Translations under genes and position numbers: made by a program
Assembly (NCBI GenBank): GCA_965237405.1
Contig: OZ250139.1
Location: 3,658,001 to 3,722,000, forward strand
Reading direction: 5' to 3'
DNA length: 64,000 bases
Origin: CAUZIB01 sp963663925
Lineage (GTDB): Bacteria; Acidobacteriota; Vicinamibacteria; Vicinamibacterales; UBA8438
Shown here: positions 35,467-44,189 of the stretch, piece by piece
How positions within the stretch are numbered: the first letter of the stretch is position 1
Layout: the number at the start of each line of letters is the position of its first letter
The notes under the pieces: generated by a model
Database searches by the model: none
What the model saw: only the letters and a program-made list of their open reading frames with translations
What the model was told of the DNA's origin: nothing

Positions 35467-35835
35467 CGACAGGTGACGGCGGATGCCGCCTACGATACGA
35501 TCGGCTTTTACGAGGCCGCCGGTGCGCGTGGCGCGACCGTCGTGGTTCCGCCGACGAGTACGGCCAACGTGTCTCGATACGGACCGCGGTCGGGCGCTCG
35601 TGATCGCACGATCCTGGCGGTCAAGGAGAGAGGACGGCGACGCTGGAAGCAGACGTCGGGCTATCATGGGCAGGCCCGCGTGGAGAACGCGTTCTTCCGC
35701 TACAAGTCGATCATCGGAGACAGCCTTCGAGCGTGCAGCCCCGCAGGGCGGGGGACTGAGGTCGTCCTCGCGTGCAACATCCTGAATCAGATGACTGGGC
35801 TTGGCAGGCCAATGTCGTACCGCATCGGTCGGTGA
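35467..35835 (+). pseudogene. C-terminal half of an IS5/IS903-like transposase, broken by two insertions
   Basis: VTADAAYDTIGFYEAAGARGATVVVPP through ARVENAFFRYKSII and MSYRIGR matches the last 120 residues of the complete transposase at 47284-48228. Its 5' half is gone at the DDE-integrase element, and its end sequence is split by IS1182 copy 2; the distal end survives at 37488-37513. Confidence 0.85.
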
Positions 35836-35867
35836 AGGAACTGTGGATCGGGATCGGTGCGGGCTAG

Positions 35868-37487
35868 CAGCCTGTCGGACTTGGGCGTGGCAAACGCGCG
35901 CGGAAGCGACTTGGCACCTGTGTGAACGACGCCCTGTGTCTCTGTGCCGGGAGGGCCGCTTCGACCGAAACGGGGACTGTATTCCTGGCCATCGGTCGCT
36001 GACGGCGCCTGGAGGCCTTTCTGACGCCTCTGGTGGGTCGCGAACACGCCAAGTTCCGCTCCTTATAGCCCCGTCATGCCAGCCTGAGGTTGTGCAAGCG
36101 TCGGCAGTTATACGCCAGCGTTACCAAGGCCCATTCGCCCTCCACCTTCTCGAGACCCCGCAGCAGAAACTGCCGGAAGCCCATCGCCTGCTTCACGATC
36201 CCGAACACCGGCTCCACCGTCTGCTTGCGCAAACGGTAATGCGCCCGGTGCTCCGGCAGTGCCATCTTCTGCTGCATCGACTTGATCCAGTCCGCCTGCG
36301 GCTCCTTCGCCAGCGGGTGCGGCGGCTCCGGTCGGAAGTCGTGCTGGCGCCGTTGGCCTTCCGCCCCCGTCGCCACCAACACCTCCACACCGCGACCTGC
36401 CAGTTGCGACACCTCGCTGCCCGTCGCGTAGCCGCTGTCCGCCAGTACCCGATCCGCCGCGCCCAACGCCGCCGGGATCGCATCCACATCCGCCACCAAC
36501 TCGTTGCGGTCGCTCGCGCACACGCTCACCCTAGCCCCCAACACCAACTGACTGCCGTCGGCATCCACCGCCGCCTGCGCGTTGTACGCCTGGCGGTACT
36601 CATGGCGCCGGCTCTTGCGCATCAGCGCACTGTCCGCGTCCGTCAGGTTGATCTGCTCCTCCGCCTCCGGCGCTTCCGTCGGCGGTTTGATGTGCCGACC
36701 CTTGCGCGATCCCGTACGCCGCTCCCGCGCCGCCACCTTGCGCTCGTACTCCGCCCGCTCCGAGTCCGCACGCGCCTGCGCACGCCGTTCCAACTCCGCG
36801 CACGCACGGTCCAGCTTCACCCGCAGCTTGTCCCGCCGCGACAACTCCTCCGGCAGACCCTGCGGGTCCGGCGCGGCGTCCGTGTCGGCGTGCTCCGCCT
36901 GATCCAACAACCCCTCGATCTCGCCTCGCAACTGCTCGCGCAACGCCCCCGCCCGGTCGTAGCGGAGGCTGTTGCGCTTATTCGCGTTCGCGTCCACCTT
37001 CGTCCCGTCCACGCTCACCGTCCCAACACGCAGCAGCTGCAGCTCCTTCGCCAGCAGCAGTACCTGCAGGAACGCCTCCGCTACCGCATCGAAGTTGCTG
37101 CGCCGGAACGTGCAGATCGTGTCGTGGTCCGGGTGACAGTTCGCCGCCACGTACCGAACGCCAATGTCCCGATACGTCGCCCGCTCGATCCGACGCGAGC
37201 CGAAGATCCCGTTCGCGTAGCAGTACACCAGCAACGCCAGCATCATCCGCGGGTGATACTGCGCCGATCCGGTGCCCCGTTCGTTTACCTGGAACCGCTC
37301 CAGCGGCACCCGTTCCACCGCCTCAACCACGAAGTGCGCCAGATCGTCCTCCGGCAGCCAATCGCGCAGGTCCGGCGGCAGCAAATACAGCTGCGACTGG
37401 TGCCGCTGTACGAACTTCGGCATCTACTTCGACCTCCTCGACTCGACAAGCCCTATTATAAAACCCGGGCCTAAGTCCGACAGGCTG
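35868..37487 (-). mobile_element. IS1182-family insertion sequence, copy 2 (1620 bp)
   Basis: Same inverted ends as copy 1. CTAG occurs at 35864-35867 and 37488-37491. Here both flanks belong to one IS5-like end: the intact copy at 47230 has the uninterrupted sequence with a single CTAG (47252-47255), so the target duplication is shown directly. Confidence 0.93.
36074..37423 (-). CDS. IS1182-family transposase (copy 2)
   Basis: 449 residues, identical in prediction to the protein at 27289-28638, with the same DDE motifs. The two copies are 8.8 kb apart in the same orientation, which would allow homologous recombination to delete or duplicate the DNA between them, including the TonB receptor. 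Confidence 0.92.
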   Translation of the reverse strand: MPKFVQRHQSQLYLLPPDLRDWLPEDDLAHFVVEAVERVPLERFQVNERGTGSAQYHPRMMLALLVYCYANGIFGSRRIERATYRDIGVRYVAANCHPDHDTICTFRRSNFDAVAEAFLQVLLLAKELQLLRVGTVSVDGTKVDANANKRNSLRYDRAGALREQLRGEIEGLLDQAEHADTDAAPDPQGLPEELSRRDKLRVKLDRACAELERRAQARADSERAEYERKVAARERRTGSRKGRHIKPPTEAPEAEEQINLTDADSALMRKSRRHEYRQAYNAQAAVDADGSQLVLGARVSVCASDRNELVADVDAIPAALGAADRVLADSGYATGSEVSQLAGRGVEVLVATGAEGQRRQHDFRPEPPHPLAKEPQADWIKSMQQKMALPEHRAHYRLRKQTVEPVFGIVKQAMGFRQFLLRGLEKVEGEWALVTLAYNCRRLHNLRLA

Positions 37488-37513
37488 CTAGCTCCGATTC
37501 ATGCAACAACGCC

Positions 37514-37810
37514 GCCATGTTCCCCAACCCGCGCCGCGACCGCCAACGCCCACTTCTCGGTGGCCGAACTGGCCGCGAGGCTGGCGATGGCCTCGGTGGG
37601 CACCCAAAACCAGGCCGCTATGAGCGCGCCTCAACGCTGCTTACGTCGAATCGACCGGTCGATGACTGGGGCAACTTGCTGGGCGACACCGCGGCGGTCA
37701 CGGCCCTGCTCGATCGCCTCCTGCACCACGCCCACGTGCTCAAATGCGGGCCGCGAAGCTGGCGTACGAAAGTCCACACCGACTTGCGCATGAACGACGC
37801 TACGACGTAG
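37514..37810 (+). pseudogene. C-terminal fragment of an IS21-type IstB helper ATPase
   Basis: SNRPVDDWGNLLGDTAAVTALLDRLLHHAHVLKCGPRSWRTK resembles the last 45 residues of IstB (SN..DWG..L.D...AALLDRL.H). The preceding about 35 codons are not recognisable as IstB and no Walker motifs are present, so this is a remnant joined to the solo IS5 end. Confidence 0.6.
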
Positions 37811-37886
37811 AACTGACCCGTCTCGGTTGCCGGTCAAAGAATGGCCGGTTTTGACCCGTCCACCGAGGCAGACAAAGGAGCAGGAA

Positions 37887-38552
37887 TTGAGCGAGCCAAC
37901 CCCAGCGCTGTCACCTGCCATCAACCAGCGATTAAAGGAGTCCGAGCGCATTCTGAACTGGGTCCATTCGAAGCTCGATAGAATGAAGATTCCGCAGCTG
38001 CCGGACGACAAACGGTCACAGCTTGCGTCGGCGTGCTGGCACGTCGCAATCGAGCACTCGATGGCTATTGTCGTGCTCGTTCACGAAACGCTTCACGGTT
38101 CGGCCCTTGCACTGATGCGGCTGCTGTTTGAGGCATACGTTAGAGGAATGTGGCTGATGTACGCGGCGACCAATGAAGACATTGACCGGGCGGGGCGAGA
38201 CCAGTTCCCAAGTTGCTCGGACATCGTCACTGGACTCGAGAAGTCTCATCACTTCTCATCACGCCCATTTTCGGCTGTGAAAAATCAATCGTGGAAAAGA
38301 TTGTGCAGCTTTACTCACACTGGGTACCAGCAAATCGGCGCGCGATTAACGCCCCAAGGTCTTGGCTACGATTACCAGGACTCCGAGATTCTGGAGGCGT
38401 TGCATTGGGCGGATATGCTCACGCTGCTGGCCGTCGTCGCCTTCGCTGAATGGACCGCAAATGAGCCGTTAGTACGAGAGGCGCTGGTTCAACTGAGGCG
38501 AATCGAGGTTTACGCTGCCGACGTGGGGCCGTCTCCAAACCTTGAATCATAG
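37887..38552 (+). CDS. DUF6988-like conserved protein
   Basis: 221 residues from TTG 37887, chosen because AAAGGAG lies six bases upstream. ERILNWVHSKLDRMKIP, ASACWHVAIEHSMAIVVLVHETLHGSALALMRLLFEAYVRGMWL and WKRLCSFTHTGYQQIGARL resemble proteins of the DUF6988 group, helical cytoplasmic proteins of unknown role often found in accessory DNA. C-terminal VGPSPNLES is unstructured. Uninterrupted despite the broken elements on both sides. Family assignment is tentative. Confidence 0.6.
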   Translation: MSEPTPALSPAINQRLKESERILNWVHSKLDRMKIPQLPDDKRSQLASACWHVAIEHSMAIVVLVHETLHGSALALMRLLFEAYVRGMWLMYAATNEDIDRAGRDQFPSCSDIVTGLEKSHHFSSRPFSAVKNQSWKRLCSFTHTGYQQIGARLTPQGLGYDYQDSEILEALHWADMLTLLAVVAFAEWTANEPLVREALVQLRRIEVYAADVGPSPNLES

Positions 38553-38741
38553 GTCTGCGCTATCAGTGAAACGAACTCTTCCCATCGAAGCCCAGACCCA
38601 GGCGGCGGCGTGTCAGTATCAATTTCTCCAGTCTCGAAGACTTGGCCGACGCCACGCTCGACGGAACCCGGAGGGACTACTTCACCGAACTGACGGCCGT
38701 CCCGCGGTATCAGGTTGAGGCGACGAGTGGCAGAGTAGGCC

Positions 38742-38821
38742 GATGAGGAGCCAGCCGGCCAGCTATCACGGATATCGATTCCCCCCCGAGATCATCAGCC
38801 ACGCCGTCTGGCTGTATCACC
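38742..38821 (+). pseudogene. N-terminal fragment of IS6-family transposase interrupted by a group II intron
   Basis: From ATG 38742-38744 region the codons read MRSQPASYHGYRFPPEIISHA then VWLYHR, matching the start of the complete IS6-like transposase at 50948 (LPPDIISHAVWLYHRYC). The match ends exactly where the intron-like sequence starts (38822). Confidence 0.65.
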
Positions 38822-39326
38822 GTGCGCCGTAGCAAGCTGTAGGGAAGATGACGGAAGGCCCGTCGACGTCGGCGGTCAGGAGCCGGCTTCAAACCACCCC
38901 AAGCGGCTGTCATGAAGAGTGGCGGTCGTGAGCGTTGGGGAAACGTCGAGCATGACTCGGCAGGTGTGGATCAGAAAGACGAACGCACGTGAACCACCGG
39001 TGACTCGTCGTGAACCAGTACAGGACATCGAAACCGATGGAGGGTGAGACCGTCGGGAGAAGTCTGGGGGGTGCCCTGAAGGCTGCCCAGGCGGTGTCCG
39101 GCGTGCAGGGGGCGTGAGCCTGGTCCAGGCTGCTCTATGGCGCTGCGGGAACCAGTCGTCTCGATGCGAAGGGAGCCGTTCAAGTGGCGACCCCACAAGA
39201 ACCTGAGTACCGAGGCGAGGCACTGGGACGGAGTCGCGCGTCGTCGTGATGAAGGCGCTGTCATGGCGATGGAGCGAAGGGGCGACGTCGGGCGGTCTTG
39301 TCCGTATCCAACTGGGCTCTCCAGGA
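38822..39326 (+). ncRNA. Group II intron, 5' ribozyme part, truncated
   Basis: Begins GTGCGCC, the 5' boundary type of bacterial group II introns, and continues with segments typical of domain I of such introns (AGCAAGCTGTAGGGAAGATG, TGACGGAAGGCCCGTCGACG, GTCGTGAGCGTTGGGGAAAC, GGTGTGGATCAGAAAGACGA). Near 39247 the first codons of the intron-encoded protein appear (MKALSWRWSEGATSGGLVR). The maturase and domains V-VI are missing, because an IS5-like end starts at 39327. It cannot splice as it stands. Confidence 0.6.
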
Positions 39327-39716
39327 GGCGCTGGTGCATGACTCGAAACTGACCGTCACCGATCCCAACCCAGAGGCCAGGCACCGACCAATACTGTACG
39401 ACTCTGGCCGACCGACCTCGGTCATCTGGTTCAGGACGTTACACGCGACCACGGACTCGGCCACTCGCCCGCCTCGGGACCGGGCGCGAAGCCGATCCCC
39501 GAGAATCGATGTGTACCGAAAGAACGCATTCTCCACCCGCGCCTGGAGCTGGTAGCCGGCCTCCTGCTTCCAGCGGCGCCGGCCGAGCGTCCGCACGTCC
39601 GTGATCGTGCGATCTCGCGCGCGCGCCCGCGGCCGACGCCGAGACACCCGCGCGGTCTTGGACGGTGGAACCACGCCAGTCGCGTCACGCATCTCCGCCG
39701 CTGCGTAGAACGCGAC
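39327..39716 (-). pseudogene. IS5-like transposase 3' fragment (subgroup 2)
   Basis: Begins with the terminal repeat GGCGCTGGTGCATGACTCG and encodes leftward RDATGVVPPSKTARVSRRRPR, VENAFFRYTSILGDRL and VLNQMTEVGRPESYSIGRC. Nearly the same sequence forms the 3' part of the element at 44196. It is cut at 39716 by another IS5-like end. Confidence 0.8.
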
Positions 39717-40035
39717 GGCGTTGTTGCATGAAGACCCTGCGGGGGTGAGGCGGTTTGGCCTGCACTTCTCGTGACCCTCCGCAGGAGCCACACTACAGGG
39801 ATGAAGTCGAAGGTCCATCCCACGTACAAGACGAAATATCGCGGCGCGAACTGGCCGGCCTACAACCGGGCCCTCGTTCGCCGCGGCGATGTGACGGTGT
39901 GGGTGCCCTCGGAAGCGATCGCTGCCTGGACGGCCAGCCGGAGCGGCCGGCGGGATGGGCAGCGGCGCTACTCGGATCTCGCCATCGAGACCGCTCTGAC
40001 CCTGCGGCTCATCTACCATCTCCCGCTGCGCCGGC
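39717..40035 (+). pseudogene. IS5-like transposase 5' fragment
   Basis: Terminal repeat GGCGTTGTTGCATGAAGACC at 39717, then from ATG 39801 MKSKVHPTYKTKYRGANWPA, ALVRRGDVTVWVPSEAIAAW and LAIETALTLRLIYHLPLRR, the N-terminal quarter of an IS903-type protein. It ends abruptly where a DNA polymerase fragment starts. Confidence 0.8.
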
Positions 40036-40494
40036 CGCCCGGATCCTGGCGCGGCAGCTGGTCGTGAAGGCGACCCGGCGCATGCGGCGGGAAGGATATC
40101 TCGCTCAGCGGCTCACGCTGTCGGTCGACTGTTTCGACGCGCCGCGCTGGACGGCGGCGGCGCCGGTCGCCGCCGCGAACGATGATCGGGCGGGCCTTGA
40201 GACACTGGCCGGGCTCTGGGCGGCGCTTGTCGAGGCGCGTCCGCAGGCCACCCTGTTTCGCCTGACGGTGTCATTCGACCGGTTCAGGCCGACGGATGTG
40301 CCGTGCAACTCGAGCTGCCGTGGCACGCGCGGGACGGCCGGTCGCGCGTGGTCCGCCTGACCGCGGCCATCGACGCCATCAACCGCCGCTATGGACGCAC
40401 CCTCATCGGCTACGGCCAGTGCGGCGAGCCCGGCGGCTACGTGGGCGCCAAGATCGCCTACGGGCGCATTCCCGAACTCGAGAATTTTCAGTAA
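40036..40494 (+). pseudogene. C-terminal fragment of a Y-family DNA polymerase (UmuC/ImpB-MucB-SamB type), frameshifted
   Basis: ARILARQLVVKATRRMRREG, LAGLWAALVEARPQATLFRLTVSFDRFRP, then after a one-base loss near 40296 VQLELPWHARDGR, LTAAIDAINRRYGRTLIGYG and GGYVGAKIAYGRIPELENF. The IDxINRRYGR and GGYxGxKIAYxRIP motifs belong to the C-terminal little-finger part of these translesion polymerases. The catalytic palm is missing. Confidence 0.72.
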
Positions 40495-40495
40495 G

Positions 40496-40732
40496 ATGCG
40501 GCTGGGTGACTACGCCGACGGCGCGTGGCTGTTCGTCGCGACATGCGGTACCTGCGGTCGTCAGACACGCGTGGATCCCGCCGAGGTGCTGACCCACCCA
40601 CGCACCCATCCCCACATGCGCGTGGCAGAACTCGCGCTCCGCCTGCGCTGTCGGGACTGCCGCCACCGCACCGCGCGGATCGACCCCGTCGCCCGCCTGC
40701 CCACGCAGCCGTTTGTCGCCGGCATGATGTGA
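40496..40732 (+). CDS. Small cysteine-rich protein next to the polymerase fragment
   Basis: 78 residues beginning MRLGDYADGAWLFVATCGTC. Two CxxC pairs (CGTC and CRDC) with arginine-rich spacing suggest a zinc ribbon. The ATG lies two bases after the polymerase stop, a position where many Y-polymerase loci carry such a small protein. Function unknown; it may be an intact leftover of the destroyed locus. Confidence 0.5.
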   Translation: MRLGDYADGAWLFVATCGTCGRQTRVDPAEVLTHPRTHPHMRVAELALRLRCRDCRHRTARIDPVARLPTQPFVAGMM

Positions 40733-40765
40733 CGGGGATTCGCGGCACCCCACCTGGCGGGACCA

Positions 40766-40875
40766 TCGGCCGTAACGCTTGCGAGGTCGCCGTCGACCGC
40801 ATCGATCAGGGTCAGCTCGGTCGTCGCGTCGTCGGTCAGCGTGTGCGTGATGATCGCCCCCGATCTATTACGCGA
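40766..40875 (-). pseudogene. Tiny IS5-like transposase internal fragment
   Basis: On the minus strand the codons read IIT-HTLTDDATTELTLIDAVDG and DLASVTADG, matching the part around the ALTE...DATTGITLIEAVDG segment of the complete copy at 47284. Flanking sequence is unrelated. Confidence 0.55.
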
Positions 40876-40918
40876 ATGCCCAATCCCCTGTTCAACATAG
40901 CCGCCTCTCCATGGCGCG

Positions 40919-41245
40919 GCTTTGGTGCATGGCTCCTGACCCTCACGTCGGCGGGCATCGTCAACCGGCTGGTCCTGTTGCCGCGGCCGGCACACGATCC
41001 TGCTGATGAAGTCGAGGGTGCCTCCGAAATACAAGACAACGTATCGCGTCGGGAACTGGCGGGAGTACGAGCGAGCGCTCGTCCAGCGAGGTGACGTGAT
41101 CCTGTGGCTCTCTGCCGATGCCACGGACGGGTGACGACCGTCGCCCTCCGGTCGACCTGGCGGGCAGAAGCGGTTCTCGGATGTGGCGATCGAGACTGCG
41201 TTGGTCCTCCGGCTCGTCTTCGGCTTGCCCGTGCGCTAGACGGAG
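40919..41245 (+). pseudogene. IS5-like transposase 5' fragment (third)
   Basis: Terminal-repeat-like GGCTTTGGTGCATGGCTC at 40919, then from ATG 41006 MKSRVPPKYKTTYRVGNWRE, ALVQRGDVILWLSADATDG and a stop, with later pieces (SDVAIETALVLRLVFGLPVR) in another frame. Cut by the next IS5-like copy at 41246. Confidence 0.7.
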
Positions 41246-41887
41246 GGCGTTGGTGCGCTGATTCAGCGCGGTAGGCGAGCAGTGGCCGGCATGTTGCCCA
41301 TCGCGACCGCCGGCGGGTCATGATCTCGATGTGAAGTCGAGAGTGCATCCGAAGTACACGACAACGTATCGCGTCGGGAACTGGGCCGAGTACGACCGAG
41401 CCCTCGTGCGGCGAGGCGACGTCACCCTCTGGCTCACGCCCGACGCGATCGCCACGTGGGCAGCGGCTGGCGTCGGCAGGCGGAGCGGGCAACTCCAGAC
41501 TTCCGATCTCGCCATCGAACCCGCCCTGACGCTCAGTCTCATTTTCCACTGACCGTTGCGTCAGACCGAGGGCGTCGTGACATCGATCGTCGGGATGCTG
41601 GGCGTCGATCTCACGGCACCCGATCACACCACGCTCTCGCGACGCGGTCAGCATCTCGCCCTCGCGCGTCGGCGCGCCCGCCCGGGCACCAGCCTGCACC
41701 TCATCGTTGACAGCACCGGACTGTCCATCGTCGGCGACGGTGCGTGGGCCGCGGCGACACATGGGGGCCGCGGGCGACGCGGCTGCCGGATGACCGAGCT
41801 TGGCAGACCCGTCTCGTACCGCATCGGTAGGTGACGGGCTCGACGGTTTGAAGCGCGTCGGCCTGCCCGCATCCGCGCACCAACGCC
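41246..41887 (+). mobile_element. Internally deleted IS5/IS903-like element (642 bp)
   Basis: Both terminal repeats survive: GGCGTTGGTGCGCTGATTC at 41246 and the complement of GGCGTTGGTGCGCGGATGC ending 41887. Between them the transposase begins at GTG 41331, has a stop in the FH(TGA) position near 41551, continues to GGRGRRG, then jumps from about 41788 directly to the last dozen residues (MTELGRPVSYRIGR). About 440 bases of the 1083-bp full form are missing. It could be mobilised in trans. Confidence 0.82.
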
Positions 41888-42063
41888 GTCCAGCGAGCAC
41901 GCGATCAAGCGCGGCCGCCTCGCACCGATCTATCGTGAGGCCGAATGTGTGGCGCACCGCGACCACGCGGCCAGTGCCCTGTCGGCCTCTCGATCTCGTA
42001 GACTGGGGCGTGCCATGCTGCGCGACTGACTCGATGACTTGCCACTGAATCCCCAATAATCCT

Positions 42064-43434
42064 ATGGACATCGTCCTCGCCTTCAGCGCGTTGTGCATCT
42101 TGCTGGTGGTCGGCAAGATCCTGCGAGTTACGATCCGCCTGTTCCAGAAGCTCTACCTGCCGGCCTCGGTGATCGGTGGGCTGCTTGGCCTGGTGCTCGT
42201 GCAGACGATCGGTGGCTCCCTGCCCGAAGCGACGACGGCAGGCTGGACTCAGCTGCCAGGATTCCTCATCAACATCGTCTTCTCAGCCCTCTTTCTGGGA
42301 GTCTTCATTCCACCGATCAGACGCATCTGGGGGATCGCCGGGCCGCAGCTGGCGTACGGCCAAATTGTCGCCTGGGGCCAGTACGTCGTCAGCCTTGGGG
42401 TGGCGATCGTGCTTCTGACACCGGTTTTTGGCGTCCCGGGGGCCATCGGCACCATCATTCCAGTCGGCTTCGAGGGGGGGCACGGAACGGCCGCTGGCCT
42501 GGAACCGGTCTTCGATGCCTACGACTGGCCCGAGGGCAGGGACCTAGCCCTCACGTCGGCGACCTGCGGCGTCCTGTTCGCCATCATCGTCGGGATGGCG
42601 CTGGTCAACTGGGCGGCGCGCCGGGGCTACACCCGGCAGCTGAAGCGCATTGAGGACATGCCCGAGAGCAGTATCGTCGGCGTCTACGACCCAGCCGAGC
42701 GGCCGAGCGCCGGGAGCCAGACCGTCTCGGCGGCGTCAATCGACAGCCTCGGCTTCCATCTCGCCATCATCGGTCTCGGTGTCTTCATTGGCTATTTGAT
42801 TCACAGCGGCTTGGTGCGCGTTGAGTTTCTGGTGCGGCCTCCGAGCGCCGACGGCCGCGCCTTCTTCGACAGTTTCCCGCTCTTTCCACTGTGCATGATC
42901 GGTGGCTTGGTGGTGCAGCTCTTCTTCGCCAACTTCACCACGCGCAATCCGCTCGACCATCGCCTCATGCAGCGCCTCTCGGGCACCGCCATGGATTTCC
43001 TGGTGGTGGCTGCGATCTCGACCATCAACCTGGAGGTGGTGCTGGGGGGGCTCGTGCCCTTGGCGATCCTGGTCGTCGCCGGGGTGCTGTGGAACGTTTT
43101 CTGCGTGATGTGGCTAGCGCGCCGCCTCCTGCCAGCGGATTCGTGGTTCGAGCGCTCGATCGCCGAGATGGGGCAGTCAATGGGCGTCACCGCCACAGGG
43201 CTCTTGCTGTTGCGCGTCGTCGATCCCGAAGGCGACACCGATGCGACCTCGGCCTTCGGCTACAAGCAGCTCATGCACGAACCGTTCATGGGCGGTGGGC
43301 TGTGGACCAGCGCCGCCATTCCGCTGGCGCTGGCCTACAATCCGGTGGTGGTATTCGGCATCAGCGCCGGGGCAGTGGCGCTCTGGCTGCTGGTGTGGGC
43401 GCTGTTGTTTCGCGGTCGGCTCGGCCTCGGGTGA
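42064..43434 (+). CDS. gltS: Sodium:glutamate symporter
   Basis: 456 residues. LCILLVVGKILRVTIRLFQKLYLPASVIGGLLGL, IPVGFEGGHGTAAGLEPVF (the re-entrant-loop GHGTA motif) and DFLVVAAISTINLEVV in the second half are typical GltS features; both inverted halves with about 12 helices are present. It imports glutamate (or a similar acid) with sodium. An intact gene between broken IS copies. Upstream 41888-42063 shows nothing definite. Confidence 0.93.
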   Translation: MDIVLAFSALCILLVVGKILRVTIRLFQKLYLPASVIGGLLGLVLVQTIGGSLPEATTAGWTQLPGFLINIVFSALFLGVFIPPIRRIWGIAGPQLAYGQIVAWGQYVVSLGVAIVLLTPVFGVPGAIGTIIPVGFEGGHGTAAGLEPVFDAYDWPEGRDLALTSATCGVLFAIIVGMALVNWAARRGYTRQLKRIEDMPESSIVGVYDPAERPSAGSQTVSAASIDSLGFHLAIIGLGVFIGYLIHSGLVRVEFLVRPPSADGRAFFDSFPLFPLCMIGGLVVQLFFANFTTRNPLDHRLMQRLSGTAMDFLVVAAISTINLEVVLGGLVPLAILVVAGVLWNVFCVMWLARRLLPADSWFERSIAEMGQSMGVTATGLLLLRVVDPEGDTDATSAFGYKQLMHEPFMGGGLWTSAAIPLALAYNPVVVFGISAGAVALWLLVWALLFRGRLGLG

Positions 43435-43475
43435 TCGAAAGGCGCCTCTGACATTGTCGAGAGTTGCCTCTCCTG

Positions 43476-43818
43476 CACCCCGTATCATCCGATGACCCAG
43501 GGCAAGATCGAACGGTACCATCGCTCGCTGAAGAACGTCGTGAAACTCGAGCACTACTACACGCCGCGGGAGGTCGAACGGGCCGTGGGGGGCTTCGCGG
43601 AGGATTGCAACCACCGGCGGTATCATGAAGCGCTGCAGAACGTGACGCCTGCCGACATGTTCTTCGGGCGACAGGCCACCATCCTGGCTCGTCGCGCTCG
43701 GATCAAACAACGCACGCTGCAACGACGGAAACGTGAGAACTTGCAGACGCCGCATCACGCGGCCATTCGCTCAGAAGTGTCTCTAAGAAACGGCACCGAA
43801 CTGTCCCGTTTGGTCTGA
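43476..43818 (+). pseudogene. C-terminal fragment of an rve-type transposase (IS3-like)
   Basis: CTPYHPMTQGKIERYHRSLKN, EDCNHRRYHEALQNVTPADM and a basic tail (RRARIKQRTLQRRKREN) are the end of an integrase core with the catalytic glutamate in GKIERYHRS. Everything before is absent. Confidence 0.8.
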
Positions 43819-44037
43819 CGACGTACACTTCATCCCTTCGTAGCCAATGGTCTCTTCGCGTACCGAGGCGATGATGTCGGTGCCGAGGTGCTCGTAAGTG
43901 CCACCGGTCTCACCCGGCTCGGTGTCGCCGTCGCCACTGCTCCAAGCCCTGGGCCGAGATAGCTTCAGCACCTCGTCGTAGTTGAACTCGGTCTCGAAAT
44001 ACTCACAGTTGCCGAAGAAATCGAAAGTTTAGATGCG
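43819..44037 (-). pseudogene. Fragment resembling type I restriction HsdR / DEAD-helicase
   Basis: Leftward after an in-frame TAA: TFDFFGNCEYFETEFNYDEV then LKLSRPRAW and EETIGYEGMKC. The ...DxFGxCEYF...NYDEVL...P and xxEExxxYEGM pattern occurs in the region between helicase and C-terminal domains of HsdR-like proteins. Both ends are missing. Confidence 0.45.
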
Positions 44038-44189
44038 GTCTTCTGCGCCTCGGCAACCTGGGCGGTGCCTGTTTGCACCGCCGCTGGCCCCGCGGCGCCA
44101 GCCGTGCAGCGAGCAGGAACAGGATGACGAGGTGCGGGCGACTCACGCGGAGATGGTCGTGAAGAGCATCATCGGTGCCACAACCGGTA

